Positions 24,601 through 35,400 of a DNA stretch of 64,000 bases are shown piece after piece. The position numbers and the translations under genes are program-made. The notes under the pieces were generated by a model that saw only the letters and a program-made list of their open reading frames with translations, did not search any database and was not told where the DNA came from. The stretch's first letter is position 1. Each line of letters opens with the position of its first letter. Source of the DNA: Polytrichum commune (Eukaryota; Streptophyta; Polytrichopsida; Polytrichales; Polytrichaceae); the NCBI GenBank assembly GCA_950295325.1, contig OX485803.1, positions 49,615,554-49,679,553 on the forward strand, written 5' to 3'.

Positions 24601-27600
24601 TCAAGGGAAATCAAACAACAGCAACATGCAGGCATTCAAGCACATGCGGATGCCCTTAACAAACCAATAATATATTGGAAGCTGCAAGTTACAGTCACAG
24701 CCATGCTTCAATTAAGTTTTTGATAACAATTACCACACCAAATATTGTATTTAGTGTTACTTACTACTTGGAACTACACAATGCTATATCTATTTGTTAT
24801 ATATCTCATATCTTACCAACAAATGTCAAATTCGTAGTGTGGACATTTTACAATAGTAACAACTTTACTTGGTAAAACATTACATCAAAAGTAAAAACTT
24901 ATAGCAATGTGTAACTCCAAATAGTAAGTGACACTAAATATTATATTTAGTGTATTGCTTCCCGTCTTAACTTTTCCTACAAGCTTCACATGGTAAAGAT
25001 CATTATAAATTTACATAGAGCCTCCAAAAATAGTTAATTTGCATGGAATGCATGATCCACACGAGAACCACGTGCGTGCATGACCCTACAATTGATACCC
25101 CTAACATACAAGATTTCTCCCTTTAAAAAATGATATACATACAAATATGTGGCTAAGAATCCTCTCAAATACATATACAAGTGATAAATAAATAAATTTT
25201 ATAGACTTCAATCATATGTTTATGCTAAAAAGATCATGTGGAAAATATGGCTAAAACACTTTTGACAAGCCATGTTTATCTATCATTGAACACTTGTTCA
25301 TCCATTGGATGTAACTCATACAATTTGTTTTTACAATATAAGTCATTGTAGCCTAAGCAATGATGGTTTCTAACTCTACCATCAAATGATATGTCAAATT
25401 ATAGGTCCACATTAATCCATCCTTATCTCGATACCAACATAACCCTATTTCCATATTGGAAGGCTAGTGGCAAAGGTCAAGTGGTTGTTGATACTTAATC
25501 CAACTATTGCCAATTTTGTAGTGCATTCTATAGACCCTTCTCAAATTCCAAGTCTTGGTAGTATCCCTCTTTTCTTCATTCCTTCAACTATTGCTTGAGG
25601 AACAAACAACACTGCACAATCACATCTCAATTTCAATGAGTAATCATTATCCCTAGCTCTTAATAATTGAACTTTAGATTTGACAAACGACGTACCTTAC
25701 TTTATTCTAGTGAACCTCTCCTTGGACAATGTGCAATTACATTCAACTCACATATTGGATGAAATATTCATTTGGACCTCTTATAGATTATACACTACAT
25801 TATAATTGACTATGGACCTAAAGGCAGAAATACAACTGGGTGAATAACACGCCTAGTGTATCACAACGCTAAAATAAATAATACCCATACCTTATGTATA
25901 TTTTGTCGCCCCTAGGCACAAATAATACCCCTTTTGTGCATCCACGTGGGTCTATATGGGCCTATATGGACCGCATTGAGTGCACCCTTCATAATCCAAA
26001 CACATCAAGATAGTGAAATGTGTACTCGTAGTGGACGAGGTGAAGAATATTTAGTAAGGGCAGGTTTCCATGTATGATGCTCACCCACTAGACTCTCGTG
26101 GGAATAAGGACAAAATATGAATGGAATATGGTAGGGTAGGCTTGATAAATTTTTTAATGAGCGGATGGAAGGTAATTCAAAAAGGCAACCATAATGTGGT
26201 TGTTTGGTTGCTTTTGTTATCATCATGAGAACACATCCAACCCACAATTACCTAGAATCTCATGGATCGGCGACGGACATGGACACCCACTCTTAATACT
26301 ACTAATTAATACCATAACATCAAGTTTCTCAAGGTATATCAAACAGAAGCAACATGCAGACATTCAAGCACATGCAGGTCACTCATGTATTGGACTCTAT
26401 ATGATATCATAGCAATGCATCAACTAGCTTACATTTTTGTATCAATCTCTAGTACCTCATTCAGGGCTCAAATCTGCAACCTTTACATGGTGGAGATCAT
26501 CAGAATTCATATCCAGCCTTACATAGAAAGTATATTCAATTCATTTTACCTGCAATGCATTCACCCAGCATCCAAACACATCGGAGACAGTGCAATATTG
26601 AGGGACTCAATCAGAATGGGCTCGATGAAGAATCAGAAGTGTTAGGCAATCCTACTACTATAACATCGAGTTGCTCTTGAAGAGGATCACCAAAGAATTG
26701 CCCAGGATGCATCCACCATTGACATTGCTCAAAATTGGCAAGGCAATCTTAATACCAAGGTAGCAGTCACTTAAAGTAGCACAGTTCTTTGGCAACACCT
26801 ATTTTTCATCCTAAAGCCTTCAACAAGTGAATGCGCTAGTGTCATCAAGTAAGTCATTGTTGAAAACAATTCATCATATGCGACATTAAGTACAAAAGAG
26901 CACCACTTTGACCATCTATAGTAGCGGTGTAAGGAAGATGCAAGAACGCCTTAAGAGCAGCACCAACTTGGTCAATCACAATGACTGTTGAGGATCTATC
27001 CACTCAACGAGGTTTAAGAAGTGATCCACAAAAGGGGGACAACACCTTCATTTAATAAAAGAACTCCCACCTAGAATAAGGCTGATTTTTGTGATGATTC
27101 TCACCTTGCAATCCAACATCAATTGGGACCCCTAGTGGATAGTAAAAGGCTCATTTCTTGAAACAACTTTGAGAATTTGTGAAGGTTGCATATGAGATCA
27201 TTATTTTTTGAAAAACAGTCTGCAGACTCTGTATAATTCTGCAGATGTATGAATTTTTCTTTGAAATTTCTCCCAGCTATTTAACCTGCCTGAAATAGAA
27301 AAAGCTTCTGGAAGTTACACTTATAGGCTAAACTACCTTATTACAGTTTGCAGCACAAGAGGAATCAAGCAGCAGTAACATGCAGCAGACATCCTCAATT
27401 GATAGGAGGTTCCTAAGGTTTATTGGATTGCTACACTAATCACAGCCAGACCACAACCATTAACAATCTCTAATTATCATATTTAACGATCAAGGTAACA
27501 ATCCGTAATATCTACTAATTCGCAGCTGCAGTAGCAGCCAGGCAGCTCAACTATGCGACCTTCACATGGTGGAGATCATTAGAATTCACATACAGCCTCA

Positions 27601-28330
27601 TCGAAATATTAGTTATCTAGTTTGCCTACTTAGACTGTATTCATCTAGCAACCGAACACATCGAAGACGGTGCAAAGTCCCTACCTACCCAGAATGATTG
27701 GCGAGGTGAAGAATTATGTCATCATAAAGTTCTTCTAATGCAAATACTACAACATCATCAAGCTGCTCAGCAGAATCACCGAAAGGAGTAGCGAAGCAAG
27801 CAGCAGGGATGACGAGGAAGAAGCAGGGTCAATTTGCACAATATTTCCGGAAGACAGCTGTGAGCTCCCACATTATTGGTAACAATATTCTCTAATGTCC
27901 ACTAATTCACGGCTGTAGTACCATCCAGGCAGCTCACCTCCCCTCTCCAACCTTCACATGGTGGAGATCATCAGAATCTCCATACAGCCTCCATCATAAA
28001 ATATTTATGTAGATTGCCTACTTAAAATGCATTCAATCACCCATCCAAACATATCAGAGACAGTACTGCAATCTGTAGGGACTCAGAATGGTGGGCGGGC
28101 ATCGAGGTGAAGAATGATGTCATCATCAATTGTTACCAATACAAATACTGCAACATCACCAAGTTGCTCAACAGAATCACCGAAGAGAGAAGTAGAGAGA
28201 CAAACAGCAGGGATGGCGAGGAATAAGCAGGGTTACCTTGCACATTTCCTGCTTCCCTTGGTGGCCATTATGGACATTGGTGATGGATCCGCCATTGGCG
28301 AAGCAATCCAGCTAAGTCTATAACAAGTTA
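24600..28330 (-). pseudogene. Row of truncated 3'-end copies of the adjacent LRR gene
   Basis: Landmarks of the 3' flank of the intact LRR gene recur leftwards. GGAGATCAT followed by CAGAATTCA-like text occurs at about 26491, 27569, 27962 and 28561. A looser version near 24985 and CAACATGCAGnCATTCAAGC at 24625 and 26350 mark older copies. On the minus strand, the copy at about 27748-27870 still encodes a hydrophobic tail ending SSLMML and a stop. The copy at about 28131-28322 encodes CFANGGSITNV then, after a frameshift, SLLLSSVILLSNL. The copy at about 26660-26760 keeps only DCLAN and part of the tail. None carries the N-terminal half, so none is functional. Confidence 0.7.
24733..24957. mobile_element. 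CACTA-type MITE, diverged
   Basis: The left end CCACACCAAATATTGTATTT is followed by AGTGTTACTTACTA. The right end TAGTAAGTGACACTAAATAT is followed by ATTTAGTGT. The inverse pairing and the family subterminal motif match the elements at 17580 and 54468. Both tips are eroded. Confidence 0.6.
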
Positions 28331-28741
28331 CATCTCAACACTCGAAATCAAAGAGCAGCAACATTCAGCAGATCAGATTGAAGCACATTATGCGGACGCT
28401 CTCAAGACAGCAGAGCAGGTTCCTGGTTTATTGGATGCTCCAATCACAGCCATACTTCAATTAGATTAAAAGCGGTAACAATTTCTATAGCTAGCGATTA
28501 TCTACTAACAATTCATGGCTGTAGTACCAGCCAGGTTCAACCGTCCAACTTTCACTTTGTGGAGATCATCAGAGTTTACATACAGCCTCATCAAAAAATA
28601 AATTATGTAACTAGCTTGCTTAATTCGATTGCATTCATCCACCCAACATCCAAACACATCGGACACAGTGAAAAATCTTTAGCTACTCAGAATGATTGGC
28701 GAGGTGAAGAATGATGTCATCAAGTGTTACCATTACAAACA

Positions 28742-29662
28742 CTACAACATCATCAAGTTGCTCAACAGAATCACCGACGAGAGAAGTAAAGAAGCAAACA
28801 GCAGGGATGGCGAGGAAGCAGGAGGGTTAAGTTGCAAATTTCCGGAAGAATATGAGCTTCCACTGCCACTGCTGCTGCCACCACCACTCCCACTCCCACT
28901 CCCACTCCCACTGCCAGAGCTAGAGCTAGAGCTGCTGCTACTGCTGCTGCTTTGGTGGCCATAATTGACGTTGGTGATGGATCCGCCATTGGCGAGGCAA
29001 TCCGGGACGGAGCTCGTGTCCAGCTGATTATACGAGAGGTCAAGGTAAGTGAGGCTCTTTAAGCTGCAGAGCTTGCTGGGGATGGAACCCGAGAGATTGT
29101 TGTTACTCAGGTCCAATCTCTGCAGGTGGTCGATGTTGGCCACACCGGAGGGGATGGAGCCCTGCAGGTCGCAGTCGTTGACGGTGATGGACACTACGTT
29201 GTTGGAGAAGGAGCTCCATTGCGAGGGGATCTTGGTGGAAAATTGCAAGTGCGTCAGTTTTAGGGTTTGCAAGTCCTTGAGCTTGTACAATGTGTTGCCA
29301 GGCTTGCCTCCAGAGTAGCTTTGGTTTTTGGTGACTTGATCACTGCCTGTGCCACTTGGACCTTCGACGTCCAGAGTTATTAAAGCGCTGTCTTGGCAGG
29401 TCACACCTTTCCAGCTGCAACAGTCGCTACCTCCACTGTCCCATGTGGAGAATACCTTGCCTGAAGGATCACTGAATGCGCTCCGAAACTCCAGTAATGC
29501 CTCCACCGTGTCTGTGGTGCATGTCGTTGCATTGCAGCAGATGGCTGAAGTCATCCACACAATCACCAAGGTGATGATGTTGGTGGCAATATCAATATTG
29601 CTTCTGAAATGCATGCCAACATGTTGATGATGTTTCATAGTCTTAATCTTCCTGTCGCCCAT
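28742..29662 (-). CDS. Secreted LRR protein, probably GPI-anchored
   Basis: A single open exon of 306 codons. Residues about 27-45 form a hydrophobic signal segment. Residues 48-90 are a plant LRRNT_2 domain (CTTDTVEALLEF … W … CCSWKGVTC). Residues about 125-230 hold four leucine-rich repeats, clearest at LQRLDLSNNNLSGSIPSKL. A Ser/Gly linker follows (about 238-276; AGC run plus GGGAGT repeats), then a hydrophobic C-terminus (SLLFASLLLSSVILLS) without a cytoplasmic tail, as in GPI-anchor signals. There is no kinase domain, so it is an apoplastic or cell-surface LRR protein of polygalacturonase-inhibitor/receptor-like type; its ligand is unknown. TATTAAATAG reads towards the gene at 29680-29671, only about 10 bp before the first ATG. 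Initiation may therefore be at Met9 (29638) or Met17 (29614), just before the signal segment. Broken copies of its 3' end lie downstream. Confidence 0.85.
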   Translation of the reverse strand: MGDRKIKTMKHHQHVGMHFRSNIDIATNIITLVIVWMTSAICCNATTCTTDTVEALLEFRSAFSDPSGKVFSTWDSGGSDCCSWKGVTCQDSALITLDVEGPSGTGSDQVTKNQSYSGGKPGNTLYKLKDLQTLKLTHLQFSTKIPSQWSSFSNNVVSITVNDCDLQGSIPSGVANIDHLQRLDLSNNNLSGSIPSKLCSLKSLTYLDLSYNQLDTSSVPDCLANGGSITNVNYGHQSSSSSSSSSSSSGSGSGSGSGSGGGSSSGSGSSYSSGNLQLNPPASSPSLLFASLLLSSVILLSNLMML

Positions 29663-29670
29663 CCAAATGC

Positions 29671-29680
29671 CTATTTAATA
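29671..29680 (-). promoter_or_regulatory. Probable TATA box of the LRR gene
   Basis: TATTAAATAG on the minus strand. A start of transcription about 30 bp downstream would fall near 29650, after the first in-frame ATG. This favours the later start codons. Confidence 0.5.
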
Positions 29681-29689
29681 ACCTGCGGC

Positions 29690-31115
29690 AATTGGGTCAC
29701 CTGGCAGGGTCCAACAAGCTCATACGAATCAGTAAGTGGTGACGAAGATTTGGTCTATTTCAACCCTATTTTCAGGATTAAGAGTCGTCATGTTTGTTAG
29801 AAACAAACAAAACAGAACAATGTGATTTGATATGCGGAGGGTTGGTTGAGGAGTGTGGGCCATATTCTTTTTTGGAGTAAGACAACAAAACAGACAGAAC
29901 AGATTAGCAATGTATGTAATATGCCGAGAAGTGGTTGAGCTGGAAGAGTGTGGGGACCATTCGTTTGCAGCTAAATCTGTAGGAGTGCTGAGAAAAGTTA
30001 AAAACAAGAGTAGTCATGAGCTATGTAGCTGTGCAATATGCCTCACATTGAATAAGATCTACCCAAGTGGTCCATGCAAGTCTAGCAGCAGCACAATATA
30101 TCTGGACACTTTTGATGTGGTGCCCATATAAAGTGGTGTGGAGTTGTGAGGATCTCTCCAATATTTAGCTTTCCGTCACGCTTATACACTGCTGATCGTG
30201 ACATCTGTTTTAAGTCTAGATCAACTCAAGATTTATGACCAGGGCTCATGAAATTGGATCAGTTGCCGATAAATTGGGAGCCACAAGAGATTGGGAAGGG
30301 TATATTATATTGGAAAGGTTTAAGTTTCATCAGAATGCAAGTTCGCTGTAATCAAAGATGATGATGATGCAGACATGAAAGGAAATGCAATATATATGTA
30401 GTAGGAATGTGACTGGCTATGGCGAGCCTTAGAAGACACGATCAAAGGGGTGATGCAATTACCGCTTCGACGACAACTGCATGTCAAGAAGGCGTACTGT
30501 CGAAGGTGCCTAATAATCTTGTAGGGAAGGCGATACCTGCAGTTAGCTGGCCGATCGATGTCACTGAAATACTGATCCTCAGTCATATAGGAAACCACGA
30601 ACAGCTGCATGCTCATTGCATTAGGAATCTAATGTAGCAGCACTGCTGGTCGATGGAATTTATGATAATGTCCATACTACGAAAGGAACAAATATTCCTC
30701 CTCCTCCACTACTACTACTACTACTACAGTGTGCTCGCCGACCTTGCACAGCTAGTAGCGCTTTGCAGCCGATGCATGAAATTTCGGAAACCTAAACTAG
30801 CCTCTCATCAACCACTGCACCGGAAACAAAATACGTGAACAAGTTACATGTGCGATCTGTCAGGCCGATAATTGACCTGACGAGGGAAGAATTCATTGGC
30901 GAGTGTCAGTCTGAGGGAAAGCGCTAGGAACACTGACATCCTGTGGGTGTTGGTGGTGGTAGAAGAAGAGGACTGTGCAAAGAGACCACAATGAGACTGT
31001 TTCAACCTGCAGTACTCACTTGCCTCGGGCAACCATCGTCATCATGTTTCCAAGTACATCGCCCTTTTTTTTTCCTTCTGAGTAGGTGAGGTGAAACAAA
31101 ATCATCTACCTTACC
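29690..31115. other. Upstream region of the LRR gene and intergenic DNA
   Basis: It holds a (CTA)n microsatellite at about 30708-30727. Several overlapping short frames on both strands show no recognisable motif. No gene is called. Confidence 0.4.
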
Positions 31116-31121
31116 TCAAGG

Positions 31122-31930
31122 TGGTGACATCTGAGGTAGTGAACCTTCTGAAATTTGCTGTACCACCTTGTCCTTAAGAAACTGAAGATGGCAGGAGCGG
31201 TAACTCTCTGTCCTCACCATTTCATGCAGCTTCGAAAGGTGACTTTCCGAAACTACAACCTTCCACAATTCACTCTGCACTGCACTAACAATTATTTTTA
31301 TATCCACAGTGCATTGCATTGATTAGGTATGCTCACGCTCCTGGACAGATAGAAGTACAAGTGAAGAGGCACCAAACCCCAAACCTGATTTATGAGTCGA
31401 AGGTTATCTTAACCTTCCATCTACCTCAAGGGTGACATCTCAAGGTGGCGAGTCCTTTCAAGAATATAATTTGCTGTACCACTTTGAGATGGCATGAGAG
31501 GTAACTATCGGTCTTAACATTTCATGCAGCTTCCGAACGTGTATTTCCATGATTTATACCTTCCTTCCACAAGACACTCTTTGCTGCTCTACACTATCCA
31601 CATTGCATTGCATTGATAAGGTTTGCTCAAGCTCCTTACCAGCAACAGGTGCAAGTTAAGTGGTGACATCTGAGGTGGTGAGCCCTCTCAGAATTTTTGC
31701 TGTACCCACCTTGTCCTTGAGAAACTGGAGATGGAAGGAGCCGTAAGTATCCGTCCTTACGATTTCATGGAACATTGAAAGGTGGCATTCCGTGACTACA
31801 ATGACCCTTAGACAGTTCACTCTGCACTGCACTGCAATGTGCATTCCTGTATCCACATTGCACTGCATTGATTAGGTGTGCTCAAGCTCCTGGACAGATA
31901 CTTACGTGAAAGTGAAGGGGCACCAAACCA
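31122..31930. repeat. Three tandem copies of a unit of about 230-300 bp
   Basis: GGTGACATCT marks the copies at about 31122, 31428 and 31660. Each contains a GCTGTACCACCTTG-like stretch, ATTTCATGCAGCTTC or a close form, and ends near GCATTGATTAGGTNTGCTCA. The minus-strand frames at 31116-31319 and 31656-31868 are related only because they lie in two copies. No known function. Confidence 0.75.
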
Positions 31931-32402
31931 GCCGTTCTTGTGCTATCTAATTTAGGATGACCTTCAGAGACAGGACGTTGATAGCATGCTAGCAGCAATG
32001 TCAAGACTTTATAGGTGAAGTTTAATGCAGGATTTTTGCCACTTTACTACAAAGGACTGACCATAATACCTACACAACATGCATTGCTTCGCCTCATGTT
32101 CGAGATAATAATGGCACCTGATTCATCACAACGCTCATCAAACTACTTGTTAATCAACGTTGTCTACACTACCTTTGCTGAATTTGGGATAAATTTTACC
32201 CCCCTTTGACTACCTCTCAGGCGGCCACTATATTGTCGCATGTTCCCCGGATGATTGATTACCTCCATAGAATTTTAAACTTGGAGAAAATCTGGCTTCA
32301 ACTTTCAAAGATAAATGTGAGTCATGTTCATCTGGATAGTTGCCTTCATAGAATTTTAGGGTTAGGGCAGATTTGGCTTCCACAACTTTCACAGGTAAAG
32401 CA
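31931..32402. other. 3' flank of the transporter gene
   Basis: It contains a short internal duplication: TAGAATTTTA occurs at 32269 and 32349, each followed by CTGGCTT or TTGGCTT and ACTTTCA. No separate gene is seen. Part is probably 3' UTR of the gene ending at 32403. Confidence 0.4.
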
Positions 32403-35400
32403 CTAGCTTTGTAGTTGGCCCTTGAGAGGAAAAGATTGGAATTGTTGTGTGTAAAATCGTCGTGTTCGCCGCATGAACCAGAAGATCCCAAGGGCACTGA
32501 GCGCACACAAAAAGGCCAGCAACAAAAGAGATGATCCAAAACAAGCAGAGCCCAGGCAGGTATTCGCTGCCACTGGGGTCAATGACTGGCTGCTGTAGAT
32601 CAGAGCTTGCTTGTCATATAACACGCCCACCACCTTTGCTGAGAATAAATATGCTCCGATGGGTGCAAAGGCACTGCATGAAAGACGTCAAAAATTGTGA
32701 GCTTCATTGCTGACAAAGCACGTGGCCCTATTTTGGCCATTGGATCAGATCAGGAATTGTCTCACCTTGTTAGCAATTGCGAATCGTGAAGATTGTGATT
32801 TCAAGTTTGAAAATGATCGGAGCTGAGATGCAAAGTTGCAAGAGGTGAAAGAGAAAATCCTCTCCTTATTTAACACATAGGCTGTCCCAATTGTGATGTT
32901 AATGATTGAACCTAGAATGGTGTCTATGTATTGAACCTAGAATAATGGTCATTCTTAACTACAAACCTTAGCATATATCAATCTAATATAGGTGTCATTA
33001 ATAATGTCATATAGGTGTAATTATGGTGTAATTAAGGTGGGGCCACTGACTAGGAAATGACTTAACATTCTTAAGCGTTTGCAAGGACGTTTTCTTTCTA
33101 TTCTAGCTTCAAGAATAGATTTTCAAGAAAAAAGGTCCTGAAGTAGATGTATGAATGCTGAGCCTAATCAAGTGGCAAGCTCTCATGAGTCCACACCCAA
33201 GTCATTGTTGCCTACCTTTGGATGCAAAGCCTTCTTCCATCTACCAAGATTCAATTGAGAAAGTGTGTCCCCAATGGAGTCATTCATAGGTTATGCAGAT
33301 TACCTAAGAATTATTCCATTTGCATGGGAACCTAAATAGGCTACTCAAGAATGTTAAGCCTTACGTTAAGAATTTTAAAAGACAGGAAGTAAGGATAAGG
33401 TTCAAGCCTTACGAGTTAATTTTGTAGAGGGTTGCAAAGTGATGAAGACCAAACACTTCTGCAAGAATGGGAGGAGTGAGGCTCCAGTGGGAGCCATAGG
33501 CCATGCCCACCATGGCTGATCCCACATACAAAAAGGGCACCCCTGAACACACAACAAATCATGTCCGTGAGGAACATCCCTCAAGGAGGCAAGAGATGCC
33601 AAAAGGGCCTTCAAGGGCTTCCAAACAAAAAAAAAGCATGTACAAAAAAAAAAGGTATGAAGCGCATGAATTGCAGACATTGACGTACATCCAGTAGAGA
33701 GAAGAAGGCAGCATGAGCACATCAAAAGTTGCGCAATCAACAAACAAAATGGTCTTGGGTATCCCCACTTTAAGAGAAAATCTGATCCGTATCTGCATCA
33801 CAACAATGAAGTGATTATAATCAGAAAATGTAATATAATCAGACACTTTCAGTCATTTGCAATCAGTTGAACAGAAAAAACATTTGCTAAGGTAGACATC
33901 CCTTATTCGGTTACTTTTCTTATTAGGGCACCTACATTTGAGTGGTATGTGGTTTGCTGTGATTCCAAGAACGGATACCAAAAAGACATGTGTCTAAAAG
34001 AGGTTGGATTGTGTGCTCAAAATATGATAACCACTCTAGGCTCAACCCAATCGAGGAGACCTATATAACCATTTAATAAGCATAAGACTCTTCAATTTGA
34101 TAGTGATTCAATTCAATAAGATATTCATATAAGCTCCGAAAATTGTGAGAAAAGTGGTTACATCCTTGATCTGGATTTGCCAACCATCTTGTACTAATCA
34201 TGTGTTTCATATTCTAGGAGAAGTGGGCTAGTCGAGAAGCGAAACCATTCAAGAACCATCTACCTTAGCACCATGTCAAACCTAAATTATACATTCTTCA
34301 ACATTTGCACAAAGGCTCACACATATCCCAAACAACCTCAGAGTTACAGTAATTACAAGACTCTTGCTGTTGTGTCTTGGTGTAAAGATGTTTGACTTCC
34401 TTCCAAGTGAGTTCACAAGATGATGATGTTCTTTGCACTAATATATGGCCTTTCACAAACAAGGTACTCAATTGGTGTAACTAGAGAGGCAACATTAGAT
34501 TGAATGGGCATTTAAAAAATGGAGGTAGAATATACCCAGCAAGTAGACGACCAAAACAGCTCCACACACTTATAAGCCCAACGTAAACGTCCACTTGACT
34601 GTCCCCCAAAGCCTGTCCAATCTGTCAAAATTACATAGACATGAAATGGCTGTCAGACATTTCTTTCTAGGTTCTGAGATAGGAATTGCCATTATTCAAG
34701 AAGTTGAAGTGCACAGTTTCTGGGGGTGTGAATGACCTGGGCAAAGTTATTGATGATGGCGAGACCACTGCCACCACCTACCATGACCACCACTGTCACC
34801 AACCTGAACACAAGTAAGTAAATAAATCGATTCAGCACAAATTTGCAGGTAGTAGCAAGTCGGCCAGTTACTAGAGGATGATACATAAATCTATCAAGAA
34901 ATTCCACCTTCATCAGAATTACCCTTTAACTCAATGGGACTTTCGTCGGGAGTTAGTCCCCTATGATTTCCCATTGATGGTTTTGCATGCAGATTCAATA
35001 ATTCCTTCCCACTTGTCATGCATGCTTGGAGGTAGTGTTTGAATGTAAATGAAGACCATCCTTATTTGATACATTTTAGGCCAATTCATTTTAGCACCTA
35101 CTGGCATACCAAAATGAGTTTGACCCTTAATGAACCAATATAGAATGCTCTTCATTCAAACCTCCACACTACCTCCACACATGCACCAAAAACTGACCAA
35201 ACGTGGAAGGTGTTGTGTGCGAAACAACCAACTCAAAAGTCCCATTGATTTCAAGGATAACTCTATTAACTCGGTAAAATCATACTGGAAAGGCAAAAGG
35301 TTATGGAAGATGCAAGACCATGTCAGTAAGAGACGACCTCAAAGGTAATCAAAAATAGACCAAACTGACTCCAGGACAGACATTTCATGCAGAACAGCCA

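Noticed and set aside
28692..29627. Plus-strand and other-frame open reading frames across the LRR gene
   Set aside because: They are shadows of the minus-strand LRR coding sequence, which alone has domain structure.
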